Positions 1 to 12,692 of a stretch of DNA of 64,000 nt are shown in pieces (within the stretch, counting starts at the first letter, position 1; each line of letters starts with the position of its first letter). Source of the stretch: Costus lasius (taxonomy: Eukaryota > Streptophyta > Magnoliopsida > Zingiberales > Costaceae); assembly GCA_027563935.2 (NCBI GenBank), contig JANVAS020000231.1, forward strand, positions 10,496,001 through 10,560,000, read 5' to 3'. Below the pieces are notes generated by a model. The model searched no databases. It worked only from the letters and a program-made list of their open reading frames with translations, and was not told the origin of the DNA. The position numbers and the translations under genes were made by a program.

Positions 1-957
1 AAAAAGAAGATAAAGATGAATATCAAAAGATGAAGTTTGAAAAAATGATTAAAATCATGATCAACATCATGATCATGGACAAAATCAACATTAAATTAAT
101 ATTGCAAAATGATAAACATCAAATATGGATCATAATCAAGATCAAAATCCTCATCATTAAAAGATCAAGATAAAGATAAATATTAATATCAAGATTGAAA
201 ATTAATATTTCCACAGAGATCAAAATTGAGTTTAAGATGAATATTAGGAGTAAGATAAAGTTGAAGATTATAAGATTAAAATTGAAATCAGAGATCAAAA
301 TGAAGATGAAGATAATTATCAAGAATAAGATCAATGTTATAATAACGAATGAGAATAAGATTAATAACAATTAAAGCTCATAATCGAGTTCAAAACTTTC
401 ATCATGATTAGATCAATATCAATATCAATAAAAATATTAAGATTAAAGACCAATATTACAAACAAGATCAAAATCGAGTTTAAGATTAAGATTAAAAAGA
501 AGATAAAGATGAATATCATAAGAATAAGTTTGAAAAAATGATTAAAATCATGATCAACATCATGATCATGGACAAAATCAATATTATATTAATATTGCAA
601 AATGATAAACATCAAATATGGATCATAATAAAGATCAATATCCTCATAATTAAAACATCAAGATAAAGATAATTTTAATATCTAGATTGAAAATCAATAT
701 TACCACAGAGATCAAAATCGTGTTTAAGATGAATATTAGGAGTAAGATAAATATGAAGATTAGAAGATTAAATCCGAAATCTGAGATAAAAATGAAGATA
801 AAGATAATTATCAAGAATAAGATCAATGTTATAATTAAGAATGAGAATAAGATTAATAACAATTAAAGCTCATAATGGAGTTCAAAATTTTCATCATGAT
901 TAGATCAATATCAATATCAATAAAAATATTAAGATTAAAGACCAATATTACAAACAA

Positions 958-1222
958 GATCAAAATCGAGTTTAAGATTAAGATTAAAAAGAAGATAAAG
1001 ATGAATATCATAAGAATAAGTTTGAAAAAATGATTAAAATCATGATCAACTTCATGATCATGGACAAAATCAATATTAAATTAATATTGCAAAATGATAA
1101 ACATCAAATATGGATCATAATCAAGATCAATATCCTCATCATTAAAACATCAAGATAAAGATAAATATTAATATCTAGATTGAAAATCAATATTACCACA
1201 GAGATCAAAATCGAGTTTAAGA
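958..1222 (+). repeat. Identical 20-bp core shared by both half-monomers
   Basis: The 20-mer gatcaaaatcgagtttaaga occurs at 958-977 in half b and again at 1203-1222 in half a of the next monomer, 245 bp apart. It is the best-conserved part of the half-monomer alignment. Single-base variants (gaccaaaa, aattgag, aacagag) mark monomer types. Confidence 0.85.
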
Positions 1223-1266
1223 TGAATATTAGGAGTAAGATAAATATGAAGATTAGAAGATTAAAA

Positions 1267-1276
1267 CCGAAATCGG
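1267..1276. repeat. GC-richer dyad CCGA-AA-TCGG, type marker
   Basis: CCGAAATCGG has 4-bp arms around AA and is the most GC-rich spot of the monomer. It is intact only in some types (C, N, M, I, J and most right-hand monomers). Others read ccgaaatctg, actgaaatcgg, actgaaatctg or ccaaaatct, which makes this a useful diagnostic position. It does not fit the mammalian CENP-B box pattern. Confidence 0.75.
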
Positions 1277-3024
1277 AGATCAAAATGAAGATGAAGATAA
1301 TTATCAAGAATAAGATCAATGTTATAATTAAGAATGAGAATAAGATTAATAACAATTAAAGCTCATAATCGAGTTCAAAATTTTCATCATGATTAGATCA
1401 ATATCAATATCAATAAAAATATTAAGATTAAAGACCAAGATTACAAACATGATCAAAATCAAGTTTAAGATTAAGATTAAAAAAAAGATAAATATGAATA
1501 TCATAAGAAAAAGTTTGAAAAAATGATAAAAATCATGATCAACATCATGATCATGGACAAAAACAATATTAAATTAATATTACAAAATGATAAATATCAA
1601 ATATGGATCATAATCAAGATCAATATCCTCATCATTAAAAGATCAAGATAAAGATACATATTAATATCAAGATTGAAAATCAATATTACCACAGAGATCA
1701 AAATCGAGTTTTAAATGAATATTAGGAGTAAGATAAATATGAAGATTAGAAGATTAAAACTGAAATCTGAGATCAAAATGAAGATGAAGATAATTATCAA
1801 GAATAAGATCAATGTAATAATTAAGAATGAGAATAAGATTAATAACAATTAAAGCTCATAATCGAATTCAAAATTTTCATCATGATTAGATCATTATCAA
1901 TATCAATAAAAATATTAAGATTAAAGACCAAGATTACAAACAAGATCAAAACAGAGTTTAAGATTAAGATTAAAAAGAAGATAAAGATGAATATCATAAG
2001 AAGAAGTTTGAAAAAATGATTAAAATCATGATCAACATCATGATCACGGACAAAATCAATATTAAATTAATGTTGCAAAATGATAAATATCAAATATGGA
2101 TCATAATCAAGATCAATATCCTCATCATTCAAAGACCAAGATAAAGATAAATATTAATATCAAGATTGAAAATCAATATTACCACAGAGATCAAAATTGA
2201 GTTTAAGAAAAATATTAGGAATAAGATAAATATGAAGATTAGAAGATTAAAACTGAAATCTGAGATCAAAATGAAGATGAAGATAATTATCAAGAATAAC
2301 ATCAATGTTATAATTAAGAATGAGAATATGATTAATAACAATTAAGGCTCATAATCGAGTTCAAAATTTTCATCATGACTAGATTAATATCAATATCAAT
2401 AAAAATATTAAGATTAAAGACCAAGATTACAAACAAGATCAAAATCGAGTTTAAGATTAAGATTAAAAAGAAGATAAAGATGAATATCATAAGAAGAAGT
2501 ATGAAAAAATGATTAAAATCATTATCAACATCATGATCATGGACAAAATCAATATTAAATTAATATCGCAAAATGATAAATATCAATTATGGATCATAAT
2601 CAAGATCAATATCCTCATCATTAAAAGATCAAGATAAAGATAAATATTAATATCAAGATTGAAAATTAATATTACCACAGAGATCAAAATTGAGTTTAAG
2701 ATGAATATTCGGAGTAAGATAAATAAGAAGATTAGAAGATTAAATCCGAAATCTGAGATAAAAATGAAGATAATGATAATTATCAAGAATAAGATCAATG
2801 TTATAATTAAGAATGAGAATAAGATTAATAACAATTAAAGCTCATAATCGAGTTAAAAATTTTCATCATGATTAGATCAATATCAATATCAATAAAAATA
2901 TTAAGATTAAAGACCAAGATTACAAACAAGATCAAAACAGAGTTCAAGATTAAGATTAAAAAGAAGATAAAGATGAATATCATAAGAAGAAGTTTGAAAA
3001 AATGATTAAAATCATGATCAACAT

Positions 3025-3034
3025 CATGATCATG
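3025..3034. repeat. Perfect palindrome CATGATCATG in half b
   Basis: This 10-bp perfect palindrome recurs in almost every monomer, inside a stretch of overlapping short dyads: atgatt-aa-aatcat upstream, ATCATGAT at 3011-3018, then this one. Two 12-bp deletions in the array (about 41947 and 46360) remove one repeat of this stretch. In several copies the last bases vary (catgatcacgg, catgatcatag). Confidence 0.85.
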
Positions 3035-3042
3035 GACAAAAT

Positions 3043-3061
3043 CAATATTAAATTAATATTG
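3043..3061. repeat. 19-bp dyad, 9-bp arms around one central A
   Basis: CAATATTAAATTAATATTG consists of two 9-bp arms that are exact reverse complements around a single A. It recurs in many monomers about 8 bp after CATGATCATG, so this segment could form a short hairpin or cruciform. Some types break an arm (caacatt, caatagt, attattattg, caatattatatt) with no compensating change that I noticed, so pairing is probably not under selection. Confidence 0.85.
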
Positions 3062-3267
3062 CAAACTGATAAATATCAAATATGGATCATAATCAAGATC
3101 AATATCCTCATCATTAAAAGATCAAGATAAAGATAAATATTAATATCAAGATTGAAAATCAATATTACCACAGAGACCAAAATCGAGTTTAAGATGAATA
3201 TTAGGAGTAAGATAAAAATGAAGATTAGAAGATTAAATCCGAAATCTGAGATAAAAATGAAGATGAA

Positions 3268-3277
3268 GATAATTATC
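3268..3277. repeat. Perfect palindrome GATAATTATC in half a
   Basis: This 10-bp perfect palindrome is present in most half-a copies, about 243 bp after CATGATCATG, so each half-monomer carries one short palindrome at a roughly equivalent place. Variants include gagaattatc (J and I types around 40-50 kb) and gataattatg (H type, 16875-19098). Confidence 0.8.
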
Positions 3278-3568
3278 AAGAATAAGATCAATGTTATAAT
3301 TAAGAATGAGAATAAGATTAATAACAATTAAAGCTCATAATCGAGTTCAAAATTTTCATCATGATTAGATCAATATCAATATCAATAAAAATATTAAGAT
3401 TAAAGACCAAGATTACGAACAAGATCAAAATTGAGTTTAAGATTAAGATTAAAAAGAAGATAAAGATGAATATCAAAAGATGAAGTTTGAAAAAATGATT
3501 AAAATCATGATCAACATCATGATCATGGACAAAATCAACATTAAATTAATATTGCAAAATGATAAACA

Positions 3569-3820
3569 TCAAATATGGATCATAATCAAGATCAATATCC
3601 TCATCATTAAAAGATCAAGATAAAGATAAATATTAATATCAAGATTGAAAATCAATATTACCACAGAGACCAAAATCGAGTTTAAGATGAATATTAGGAG
3701 TAAGATAAATATGAAGATTAGAAGATTAAATCCGAAATCTGAGATAAAAATGAAGATAAAGATAATTATCAAGAATAAGATCAATGTTATAATTAAGAAT
3801 GAGAATAAGATTAATAACAA
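3569..3820 (-). other. Representative hydrophobic 83-codon open frame, judged non-coding
   Basis: Most monomers carry this minus-strand frame (119 of 130 open for 67 codons or more, by my tally). The product would be almost wholly Ile, Leu and Phe with a few charged residues (SDFGFN, FNLDIN). The composition follows from the hexamer: ATCTTG/ATCTTT read on the minus strand gives Ile-Leu and Ile-Phe, and stops are rare in that frame. Stop or truncation variants are amplified as HOR parts: x (two copies), D (six copies of 70 codons), d (seven copies). Frameshifts also occur (near 672, 5152, 7100). Neighbouring frames do not join, since 493 is not a multiple of three. I see no promoter, splice signal or codon-position bias supporting a gene. 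Confidence 0.75.
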
Positions 3821-3825
3821 TTAAA
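3578..3825 (+). repeat. Half-monomer a (248 bp) of the internal dimer
   Basis: This is the first half of the monomer and is homologous to the following 245 bp. Without gaps, the first 39 bases of this half (3578-3616) match the first 39 of the other (3826-3864) at 29 positions (74%). Both halves then reach the core gagtttaaga at a comparable distance. Diagnostic for this half are accacagaga, the G-richer ccgaaatctgag region and the palindrome GATAATTATC. Confidence 0.85.
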
Positions 3826-6800
3826 GCTCATAATCGAGTTCAAAATTTTCATCATGATTAGATCAATATCAATATCAATAAAAATATTAAGATTAAAGAC
3901 CAAGATTACAAACAAGATCAAAATTGAGTTTAAGATTATAATTAAAAAGAAGATAAAGATGGATATCAAAAGATGAAGTTTGAAAAAATGATTAAAATCA
4001 TGATCAACATCATGATCATGGACAAAATCAACATTAAATTAATATTGCAAAATGATAAACATCAAATATGGATCATAATCAAGATCAATATCCTCATCAT
4101 TAAAAGATCAAGATAAAGATAAATATTAATATCAAGATTGAAAATTAATATTTCCACAGAGATCAAAATTGAGTTTAAGATGAATATTAGGAGTAAGATA
4201 AAGTTGAAGATTATAAGATTAAAACTGAAATCAGAGATCAAAATGAAGATGAAGATAATTATCAAGAATAAGATCAATGTTATAATAACGAATGAGAATA
4301 AGATTAATAACAATTAAAGCTCATAATCGAGTTCAAAACTTTCATCATGATTAGATCAATATCAATATCAATAAAAATATTAAGATTAAAGACCAATATT
4401 ACAAACAAGATCAAAATCGAGTTTAAGATTAAGATTAAAAAGAAGATAAAGATGAATATCATAAGAATAAGTTTGAAAAAATGATTAAAATCATGATTAA
4501 CATCATGATCATGGACAAAATCAATATTATATTAATATTGCAAAATGATAAACATCAAATATGGATCATAATAAAGATCAATATCCTCATCATTAAAACA
4601 TCAAGATAAAGATAAATATTAATATCTAGATTGAAAATCAATATTACCACAGAGATCAAAATCGTGTTTAAGATGAATATTAGGAGTAAGATAAATATGA
4701 AGATTAGAAGATTAAATCCGAAATCTGAGATAAAAATGAAGATAAAGATAATTATCAAGAATAAGATCAATGTTATAATTAAGAATGAGAATAAGATTAA
4801 TAACAATTAAAGCTCATAATGGAGTTCAAAATTTTCATCATGATTAGATCAATATCAATATCAATAAAAATATTAAGATTAAAGACCAATATTACAAACA
4901 AGATCAAAATCGAGTTTAAGATTAAGATTAAAAAGAAGATAAAGATGAATATCATAAGAATAAGTTTGAAAAAATGATTAAAATCATGATCAACATCATG
5001 ATCATGGACAAAATCAATATTAAATTATTATTGCAAAATGATAAACATCAAATATGGATCATAATCAAGATCAATATCCTCATCATTAAAACATCAAGAT
5101 AAAGATAAATATTAATATCTAGATTGAAAATCAATATTACCACAGAGATCAAATCGAGTTTAAGATGAATATTAGGAGTAAGATAAATATGAAGATTAGA
5201 AGATTAAAACCGAAATCGGAGATCAAAATGAAGATGAAGATAATAATCAAGAATAAGATCAATGTTATAATTAAGAATGAGAATAAGATTAATAACAATT
5301 AAAGCTCATAATCGAGTTCAAAATTTTCATCATGATTAGATCAATATCAATATCAATAAAAATATTAAGATTAAAGACCAAGATTACAAACATGATCAAA
5401 ATCAAGTTTAAGATTAAGATTAAAAAGAAGATAAAGATGAATATCATAAGAAGAAGTTTGAAAAAATGATTAAAATCATGATCAACATCATGATCATGGA
5501 CAAAATCAATATTAAATTAATGTTGCAAAATGATAAATATCAAATATGGATCATAATCAAGATCAATATCCTCATCATTCAAAGACCAAGATAAAGATAA
5601 ATATTAATATCAAGATTGAAAATCAATATTACCACAGAGATCAAAATTGAGTTTAAGAAAAATATTAGGAATAAGATAAATATGAAGATTAGAAGATTAA
5701 AACTGAAATCTGAGATCAAAATGAAGATGATGATAATTATCAAGAATAACATCAATGTTATAATTAAGAATGAGAATATGATTAATAACAATTAAGGCTC
5801 ATAATCGAGTTCAAAATTTTCATCATGACTAGATTAATATCAATATCAATAAAAATATTAAGATTAAAGACCAAGATTACAAACAAGATCAAAATCGAGT
5901 TTAAGATTAAGATTAAAAAGAAGATAAAGATGAATATCATAAGAAGAAGTATGAAAAAATGATTAAAATAATTATCAACATCATGATCATGGACAAAATC
6001 AATATTAAATTAATATCGCAAAATGATAAATATCAATTATGGATCATAATCAAGATCAATATCCTCATCATTAAAAGATCAAGATAAAGATAAATATTAA
6101 TATCAAGATTGAAAATTAATATTACCACAGAGATCAAAATTGAGTTTAAGATGAATATTCGGAGTAAGATAAATAAGAAGATTAGAAGATTAAATCCGAA
6201 ATCTGAGATAAAAATGAAGATAATGATAATTATCAAGAATAAGATCAATGTTATAATTAAGAATGAGAATAAGATTAATAACAATTAAAGCTCATAATCG
6301 AGTTCAAAATTTTCATCATGATTAGATCAATATCAATATCAATAAAAATATTAAGATTAAAGACCAAGATTACAAACAAGATCAAAACAGAGTTTAAGAT
6401 TAAGATTAAAATGAAGATAAAGATGAATATCATAAGAAGAAGTTTGAAAAAATGATTAAAATCATGATCAACATCATGATCAAGGACAAAATCAATATTA
6501 AATTAATATTGCAAACTGATAAATATCAAATATGGATCATAATCAAGATCAATATCCTCATCATTAAAAGATCAAGATAAAGATAAATATTAATATCAAG
6601 ATTGAAAATCAATATTACCACAGAGACCAAAATCGAGTTTAAGATGAATATTAGGAGTAAGATAAAAATGAAGATTAGAAGATTAAATCCGAAATCTGAG
6701 ATAAAAATGAAGATAAAGATAATTATCTAGAATAAGATCAATGTTATAATTAAGAATGAGAATAAGATTAACAACAATTAAATCTCATAATCGAGTTCAA

Positions 6801-7269
6801 AATTTTCATCATGATTAGATCAATATCAATATCAATAAAAATATTAAGATTAAAGACCAAGATTACAAACAAAATCAAAATTGAGTTTAAGATTAAGATT
6901 AAAAAGAAGATAAAGATGAATATCAAAAGATGAAGTTTGAAAAAATGATTAAAATCATGATCAACATCATGATCATGAACAAAATCAATATTAAACTAAA
7001 ATTGCAAAATGATAAACATCAAATATGGATCATAATCAAGATCAATATCCTCATCATTAAAAGATCAAGATAAAGATAAATATTAATATCAAGATTGAAA
7101 TTAATATTACCACAGAGATCAAAATTGAGTTTAAGATGAATATTAGGAGTAAGATAAAGATGAAGATTATAAGATTAAAACTGAAATCTGAGATAAAAAT
7201 GAAGATAAAGATAATTATCAATAATAAGATCAATGTTATAATTAAGAATGAGAATAAGATTAACAACAA
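3821..7269 (+). repeat. 8-monomer HOR, copy 2, seven monomers (x deleted)
   Basis: Landmarks 4313, 4806, 5298, 5791, 6284, 6777 and 7269 give A-B-C-D-E-F-G. The x monomer of copy 1 is missing: C runs straight into D, with the switch at about 5405-5430. The C-type monomer here has lost one base (near 5152), and the F-type monomer has an in-frame stop on the minus strand at about 6728. The gcaaactgat marker of F is kept near 6513. Confidence 0.88.
3826..4070 (+). repeat. Half-monomer b (245 bp) of the internal dimer
   Basis: This is the second half of the monomer. It opens with gctcataatcgagttc, aligned with gatcataatcaagatc of half a, passes atcatgattagatc and aagaccaagattac, and contains its own gagtttaagatt core. 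It ends in the dyad-rich stretch with CATGATCATG. Minus-strand translations show the same relationship: half a reads NSILISVVILIFNLDI where half b reads NSILILFVILVFNLNI (seen at 22045-22266). Confidence 0.85.
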
Positions 7270-8748
7270 TTAAATCTCATAATCGAGTTCAAAATTTTCA
7301 TCATGATTAGATCAATATCAATATCAATAAAAATATTAAGATTAAAGACCAAGATTACAAACAAAATTAAAATTGAGTTTAAGATTAAGATTAAAAAGAA
7401 GATAAAGATGAATATCAAAAGATGAAGTTTGAAAAAATGATTAAAATCATGATCAACATCATGATCATGGACAAAATCAACATTAAATTAATATTGCAAA
7501 ATGATAAACATCAAATATGGATCATAATCAAGATCAATATCCTCATCATTAAAAGATCAAGATAAAGATAAATATTAATATCAAGATTGAAAATTAATAT
7601 TTCCACAGAGATCAAAATTGAGTTTAAGATGAATATTAGGAGTAAGATAAAGTTGAAGATTATAAGATTAAAACTGAAATCGGAGATCAAAATGAAGATG
7701 AAGATAATTATCAAGAATAAGATCAATGTTATAATAACGAATGAGAATAAGATTAATAACAATTAAAGCTCATAATCGAGTTCAAAACTTTCATCATGAT
7801 TAGATCAATATCAATATCAATAAAAATATTAAGATTAAAGACCAATATTACAAACAAGATCAAAATCGAGTTTAAGATTAAGATTAAAAAGAAGATAAAG
7901 ATGAATATCATAAGAATAAGTTTGAAAAAATGATTAAAATCATGATCAACATCATGATCATGGACAAAATCAATATTAAATTAATATTGCAAAATGATAA
8001 ACATCAAATATGGATCATAATAAAGATCAATATCCTCATCATTAAAACATCAAGATAAAGATAAATATTAATATCTAGATTGAAAATCAATATTACCACA
8101 GAGATCAAAATCGTGTTTAAGATGAATATTAGGAGTAAGATAAGTATGAAGATTAGAAGATTAAATCCGAAATCTGAGATAAAAATGATGATAAAGATAA
8201 TTATCAAGAATAAGATCAATGTTATAATTAAGAATGAGAATAAGATTAATAACAATTAAAGCTCATAATCGAGTTCAAAATTTTCATCATGATTAGATCA
8301 ATATCAATATCAATAAAAATATTAAGATTAAAGACCAAGATTACAAACAATATCAAAATTGAGTTTAAGATTAAGATTAAAAAGAAGATAAAGATGAATA
8401 TCAAAAGATGAAGTTTGAAAAAATGATTAAAATCATGATCAACATCATGATCATGGACAAAATCAACATTAAATTAATATTGCAAAATGATAAACATCAA
8501 ATATGGATCATAATCAAGATCAATATCCTCATCATTAAAAGATCAAGATAAAGATAAATATTAATATCAAGATTGAAAATCAATATTACCACAGAGACCA
8601 AAATCGAGTTTAAGATGAATATTAGGAGTAAGATAAATATGAAGATTAGAAGATTAAATCCGAAATCTGAGATAAAAATGAAGATAAAGATAATTATCAA
8701 GAATAAGATCAATGTTATAATTAAGAATGAGAATAAGATTAATAACAA
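7270..8748 (+). repeat. 8-monomer HOR, copy 3, three monomers (A-B-F)
   Basis: Landmarks 7762, 8255 and 8748 give A-B-F; monomers C, x, D, E and one F are absent. The next monomer (9241) is again A-type and begins copy 4. The A monomer keeps the left-domain markers tatttccacag and aaagttgaagattataag. The shortened unit is what unequal crossing-over between misaligned 8-monomer units would leave. Confidence 0.8.
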
Positions 8749-11700
8749 TTAAAGCTCATAATCGAGTTCAAAATTTTCATCATGATTAGATCAATATCAA
8801 TATCAATAAAAATATTAAGATTAAAGACCAAGATTACAAACAAGATCAAAATTGAGTTTAAGATTAAGATTAAAAAGAAGATAAAGATGAATATCAAAAG
8901 ATGAAGTTTAAAAAAATGATTAAAATCATGATCAACATCATGATCATGGACAAAATCAACATTAAATTAATATTGCAAAATGATAAACATCAAATATGGA
9001 TCATAATCAAGATCAAAATCCTCATCATTAAAAGATCAAGATAAAGATAAATATTAATATCAAGATTGAAAATTAATATTTCCACAGAGATCAAAATTGA
9101 GTTTAAGATGAATATTAGGAGTAAGATAAAGTTGAAGATTATAAGATTAAAACTGAAATCAGAGATCAAAATGAAGATGAAGATAATTATCAAGAATAAG
9201 ATCAATGTTATAATAACGAATGAGAATAAGATTAATAACAATTAAAGCTCATAATCGAGTTCAAAACTTTCATCATGATTAGATCAATATCAATATCAAT
9301 AAAAATATTAAGATTAAAGACCAATATTACAAACAAGATCAAAATCGAGTTTAAGATTAAGATTAAAAAGAAGATAAAGATGAATATCATAAGAATAAGT
9401 TTGAAAAAATGATTAAAATCATGATCAACATCATGATCATGGACAAAATCAATATTATATTAATATTGCAAAATGATAAACATCAAATATGGATCATAAT
9501 AAAGATCAATATCCTCATCATTAAAACATCAAGATAAAGATAAATATTAATATCTAGATTGAAAATCAATATTACCACAGAGATCAAAATCGTGTTTAAG
9601 ATGAATATTAGGAGTAAGATAAATATGAAGATTAGAAGATTAAATCCGAAATCTGAGATAAAAATGAAGATAAAGATAATTATCAAGAATAAGATCAATG
9701 TTATAATTAAGAATGAGAATAAGATTAATAACAATTAAAGCTCATAATGGAGTTCAAAATTTTCATCATGATTAGATCAATATCAATATCAATAAAAATA
9801 TTAAGATTAAAGACCAATATTACAAACAAGATCAAAATCGAGTTTAAGATTAAGATTAAAAAGAAGATAAAGATGAATATCATAAGAATAAGTTTGAAAA
9901 AATGATTAAAATCATGATCAACTTCATGATCATGGACAAAATCAATATTAAATTATTATTGCAAAATGATAAACATCAAATATGGATCATAATCAAGATC
10001 AATATCCTCATCATTAAAACATCAAGATAAAGATAAATATTAATATCTAGATTGAAAATCAATATTACCACAGAGATCAAAATCGAGTTTAAGATGAATA
10101 TTAGGAGTAAGATAAATATGAAGATTAGAAGATTAAAACCGAAATCGGAGATCAAAATGAAGATGAAGATAATTATCAAGAATAAGATCAATGTTATAAT
10201 TAAGAATGAGAATAAGATTAATAACAATTAAAGCTCATAATCGAGTTCAAAATTTTCATCATGATTAGATCAATATCAATATCAATAAAAATATTAAGAT
10301 TAAAGACCAAGATTACAAACATGATCAAAATCAAGTTTAAGATTAAGATTAAAAAAAAGATAAATATGAATATCATAAGAAAAAGTTTGAAAAAATGATA
10401 AAAATCATGATCAACATCATGATCATGGACAAAAACAATATTAAATTAATATTACAAAATGATAAATATCAAATATGGATCATAATCAATATCAATATCC
10501 TCATCATTAAAAGATCATGATAAAGATACATATTAATATCAAGATTGAAAATCAATATTACCACAGAGATCAAAATCGAGTTTTAAATGAATATTAGGAG
10601 TAAGATAAATATGAAGATTAGAAGATTAAAACTGAAATCTGAGATCAAAATGAAGATGAAGATAATTATCAAGAATAAGATCAATGTAATAATTAAGAAT
10701 GAGAATAAGATTAATAACAATTAAAGCTCATAATCGAATTCAAAATTTTCATCATGATTAGATCATTATCAATATCAATAAAAATATTAAGATTAAAGAC
10801 CAAGATTACAAACAAGATCAAAACAGAGTTTAAGATTAAGATTAAAAAGAAGATAAAGATGAATATCATAAGAAGAAGTTTGAAAAAATGATTAAAATCA
10901 TGATCAACATCATGATCACGGACAAAATCAATATTAAATTAATGTTGCAAAATGATAAATATCAAATATGGATCATAATCAAGATCAATATCCTCATCAT
11001 TCAAAGACCAAGATAAAGATAAATATTAATATCAAGATTGAAAATCAATATTACCACAGAGATCAAAATTGAGTTTAAGAAAAATATTAGGAATAAGATA
11101 AATATGAAGATTAGAAGATTAAAACTGAAATCTGAGATCAAAATGAAGATGAAGATAATTATCAAGAATAACATCAATGTTATAATTAAGAATGAGAATA
11201 TGATTAATAACAATTAAGGCTCATAATCGAGTTCAAAATTTTCATCATGACTAGATTAATATCAATATCAATAAAAATATTAAGATTAAAGACCAAGATT
11301 ACAAACAAGATCAAAATCGAGTTTAAGATTAAGATTAAAAAGAAGATAAAGATGAATATCATAAGAAGAAGTATGAAAAAATGATTAAAATCATTATCAA
11401 CATCATGATCATGGACAAAATCAATATTAAATTAATATCGCAAAATGATAAATATCAATTATGGATCATAATCAAGATCAATATCCTCATCATTAAAAGA
11501 TCAAGATAAAGATAAATATTAATATCAAGATTGAAAATTAATATTACCACAGAGATCAAAATTGAGTTTAAGATGAATATTCGGAGTAAGATAAATAAGA
11601 AGATTAGAAGATTAAATCCGAAATCTGAGATAAAAATGAAGATAATGATAATTATCAAGAATAAGATCAATGTTATAATTAAGAATGAGAATAAGATTAA

Positions 11701-12692
11701 TAACAATTAAAGCTCATAATCGAGTTAAAAATTTTCATCATGATTAGATCAATATCAATATCAATAAAAATATTAAGATTAAAGACCAAGATTACAAACA
11801 AGATCAAAACAGAGTTCAAGATTAAGATTAAAAAGAAGATAAAGATGAATATCATAAGAAGAAGTTTGAAAAAATGATTAAAATCATGATCAACATCATG
11901 ATCATGGACAAAATCAATATTAAATTAATATTGCAAACTGATAAATATCAAATATGGATCATAATCAAGATCAATATCCTCATCATTAAAAGATCAAGAT
12001 AAAGATAAATATTAATATCAAGATTGAAAATCAATATTACCCCAGAGACCAAAATCGAGTTTAAGATGAATATTAGGAGTAAGATAAAAATGAAGATTAG
12101 AAGATTAAATCCGAAATCTGAGATAAAAATGAAGATGAAGATAATTATCAAGAATAAGATCAATGTTATAATTAAGAATGAGAATAAGATTAATAACAAT
12201 TAAAGCTCATAATCGAGTTCAAAATTTTCATCATGATTAGATCAATATCAATATCAATAAAAATATTAAGATTAAAGACCAAGATTACAAACAAGATCAA
12301 AATTGAGTTTAAGATTAAGATTAAAAAGAAGATAAAGATGAATATCAAAAGATGAAGTTTGAAAAAATGATTAAAATCATGATCAACATCATGATCATGG
12401 ACAAAATCAACATTAAATTAATATTGCAAAATGATAAACATCAAATATGGATCATAATCAAGATCAATATCCTCATCATTAAAAGATCAAGATAAAGATA
12501 AATATTAATATCAAGATTGAAAATCAATATTACCACAGAGACCAAAATCGAGTTTAAGATGAATATTAGGAGTAAGATAAATATGAAGATTAGAAGATTA
12601 AATCCGAAATCTGAGATAAAAATGAAGATAAAGATAATTATCAAGAATAAGATCAATGTTATAATTAAGAATGAGAATAAGATTAATAACAA
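8749..12692 (+). repeat. 8-monomer HOR, copy 4, complete
   Basis: Landmarks 9241, 9734, 10227, 10720, 11213, 11706, 12199 and 12692 repeat A-B-C-x-D-E-F-F at 8871-8872 bp from copy 1. Rare variants are shared with copy 1: aagatcaaaatcctc near 130 and 9001, cggac for tggac in the x/D interval, gcaaactgat before the first F, and gagttttaaatg in x. The match continues into the next A and B monomers and stops near 5090 / 13960, where copy 1 has acatcaag and copy 4 has agatcaag. Confidence 0.9.

Larger units (their letters stand above)
1..3820 (+). repeat. 8-monomer HOR, copy 1 (A-B-C-x-D-E-F-F)
   Basis: Monomers with landmarks at 370, 862, 1355, 1848, 2341, 2834, 3327 and 3820 form the order A-B-C-x-D-E-F-F. 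The start is cut by the window. Markers: A has tatttccacag, aaagttgaagattataag and ataataacgaatgag; x has gagttttaaatg; D has cattcaaagacc and gtttaagaaaaatattagg; E has attcggag and caattatgg; the first F has gcaaactgat. This copy matches 8872 onward at an offset of 8871-8872 bp, with a few substitutions and a 1-bp loss near 672. Confidence 0.9.
3578..4070 (+). repeat. Representative 493-bp monomer
   Basis: This unit is a typical full-length monomer, phased to start at gatcataatc, a landmark present in nearly all copies (some have gctcataatc instead). In order it contains: an AAGATA-rich stretch; accacagaga; the core gagtttaagatg; a G-richer part ending in ccgaaatctgag; the palindrome GATAATTATC; gctcataatcgag, which opens the second half; a second gagtttaaga core; a purine-rich aaaaagaagataaag tract; and a dyad-rich stretch with CATGATCATG. 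The phase is arbitrary, because no array edge is visible to define a natural start. Confidence 0.93.

Noticed and set aside
1267..1276. CENP-B box
   Set aside because: CCGAAATCGG and its flanks do not fit TTCGnnnnAnnCGGG on either strand; the resemblance is limited to TTCGG.
3025..3061. Rho-independent terminator or regulatory hairpin
   Set aside because: The dyads are AT-rich, lack a GC stem and a U-tract, and have no gene beside them. They are part of the satellite unit.
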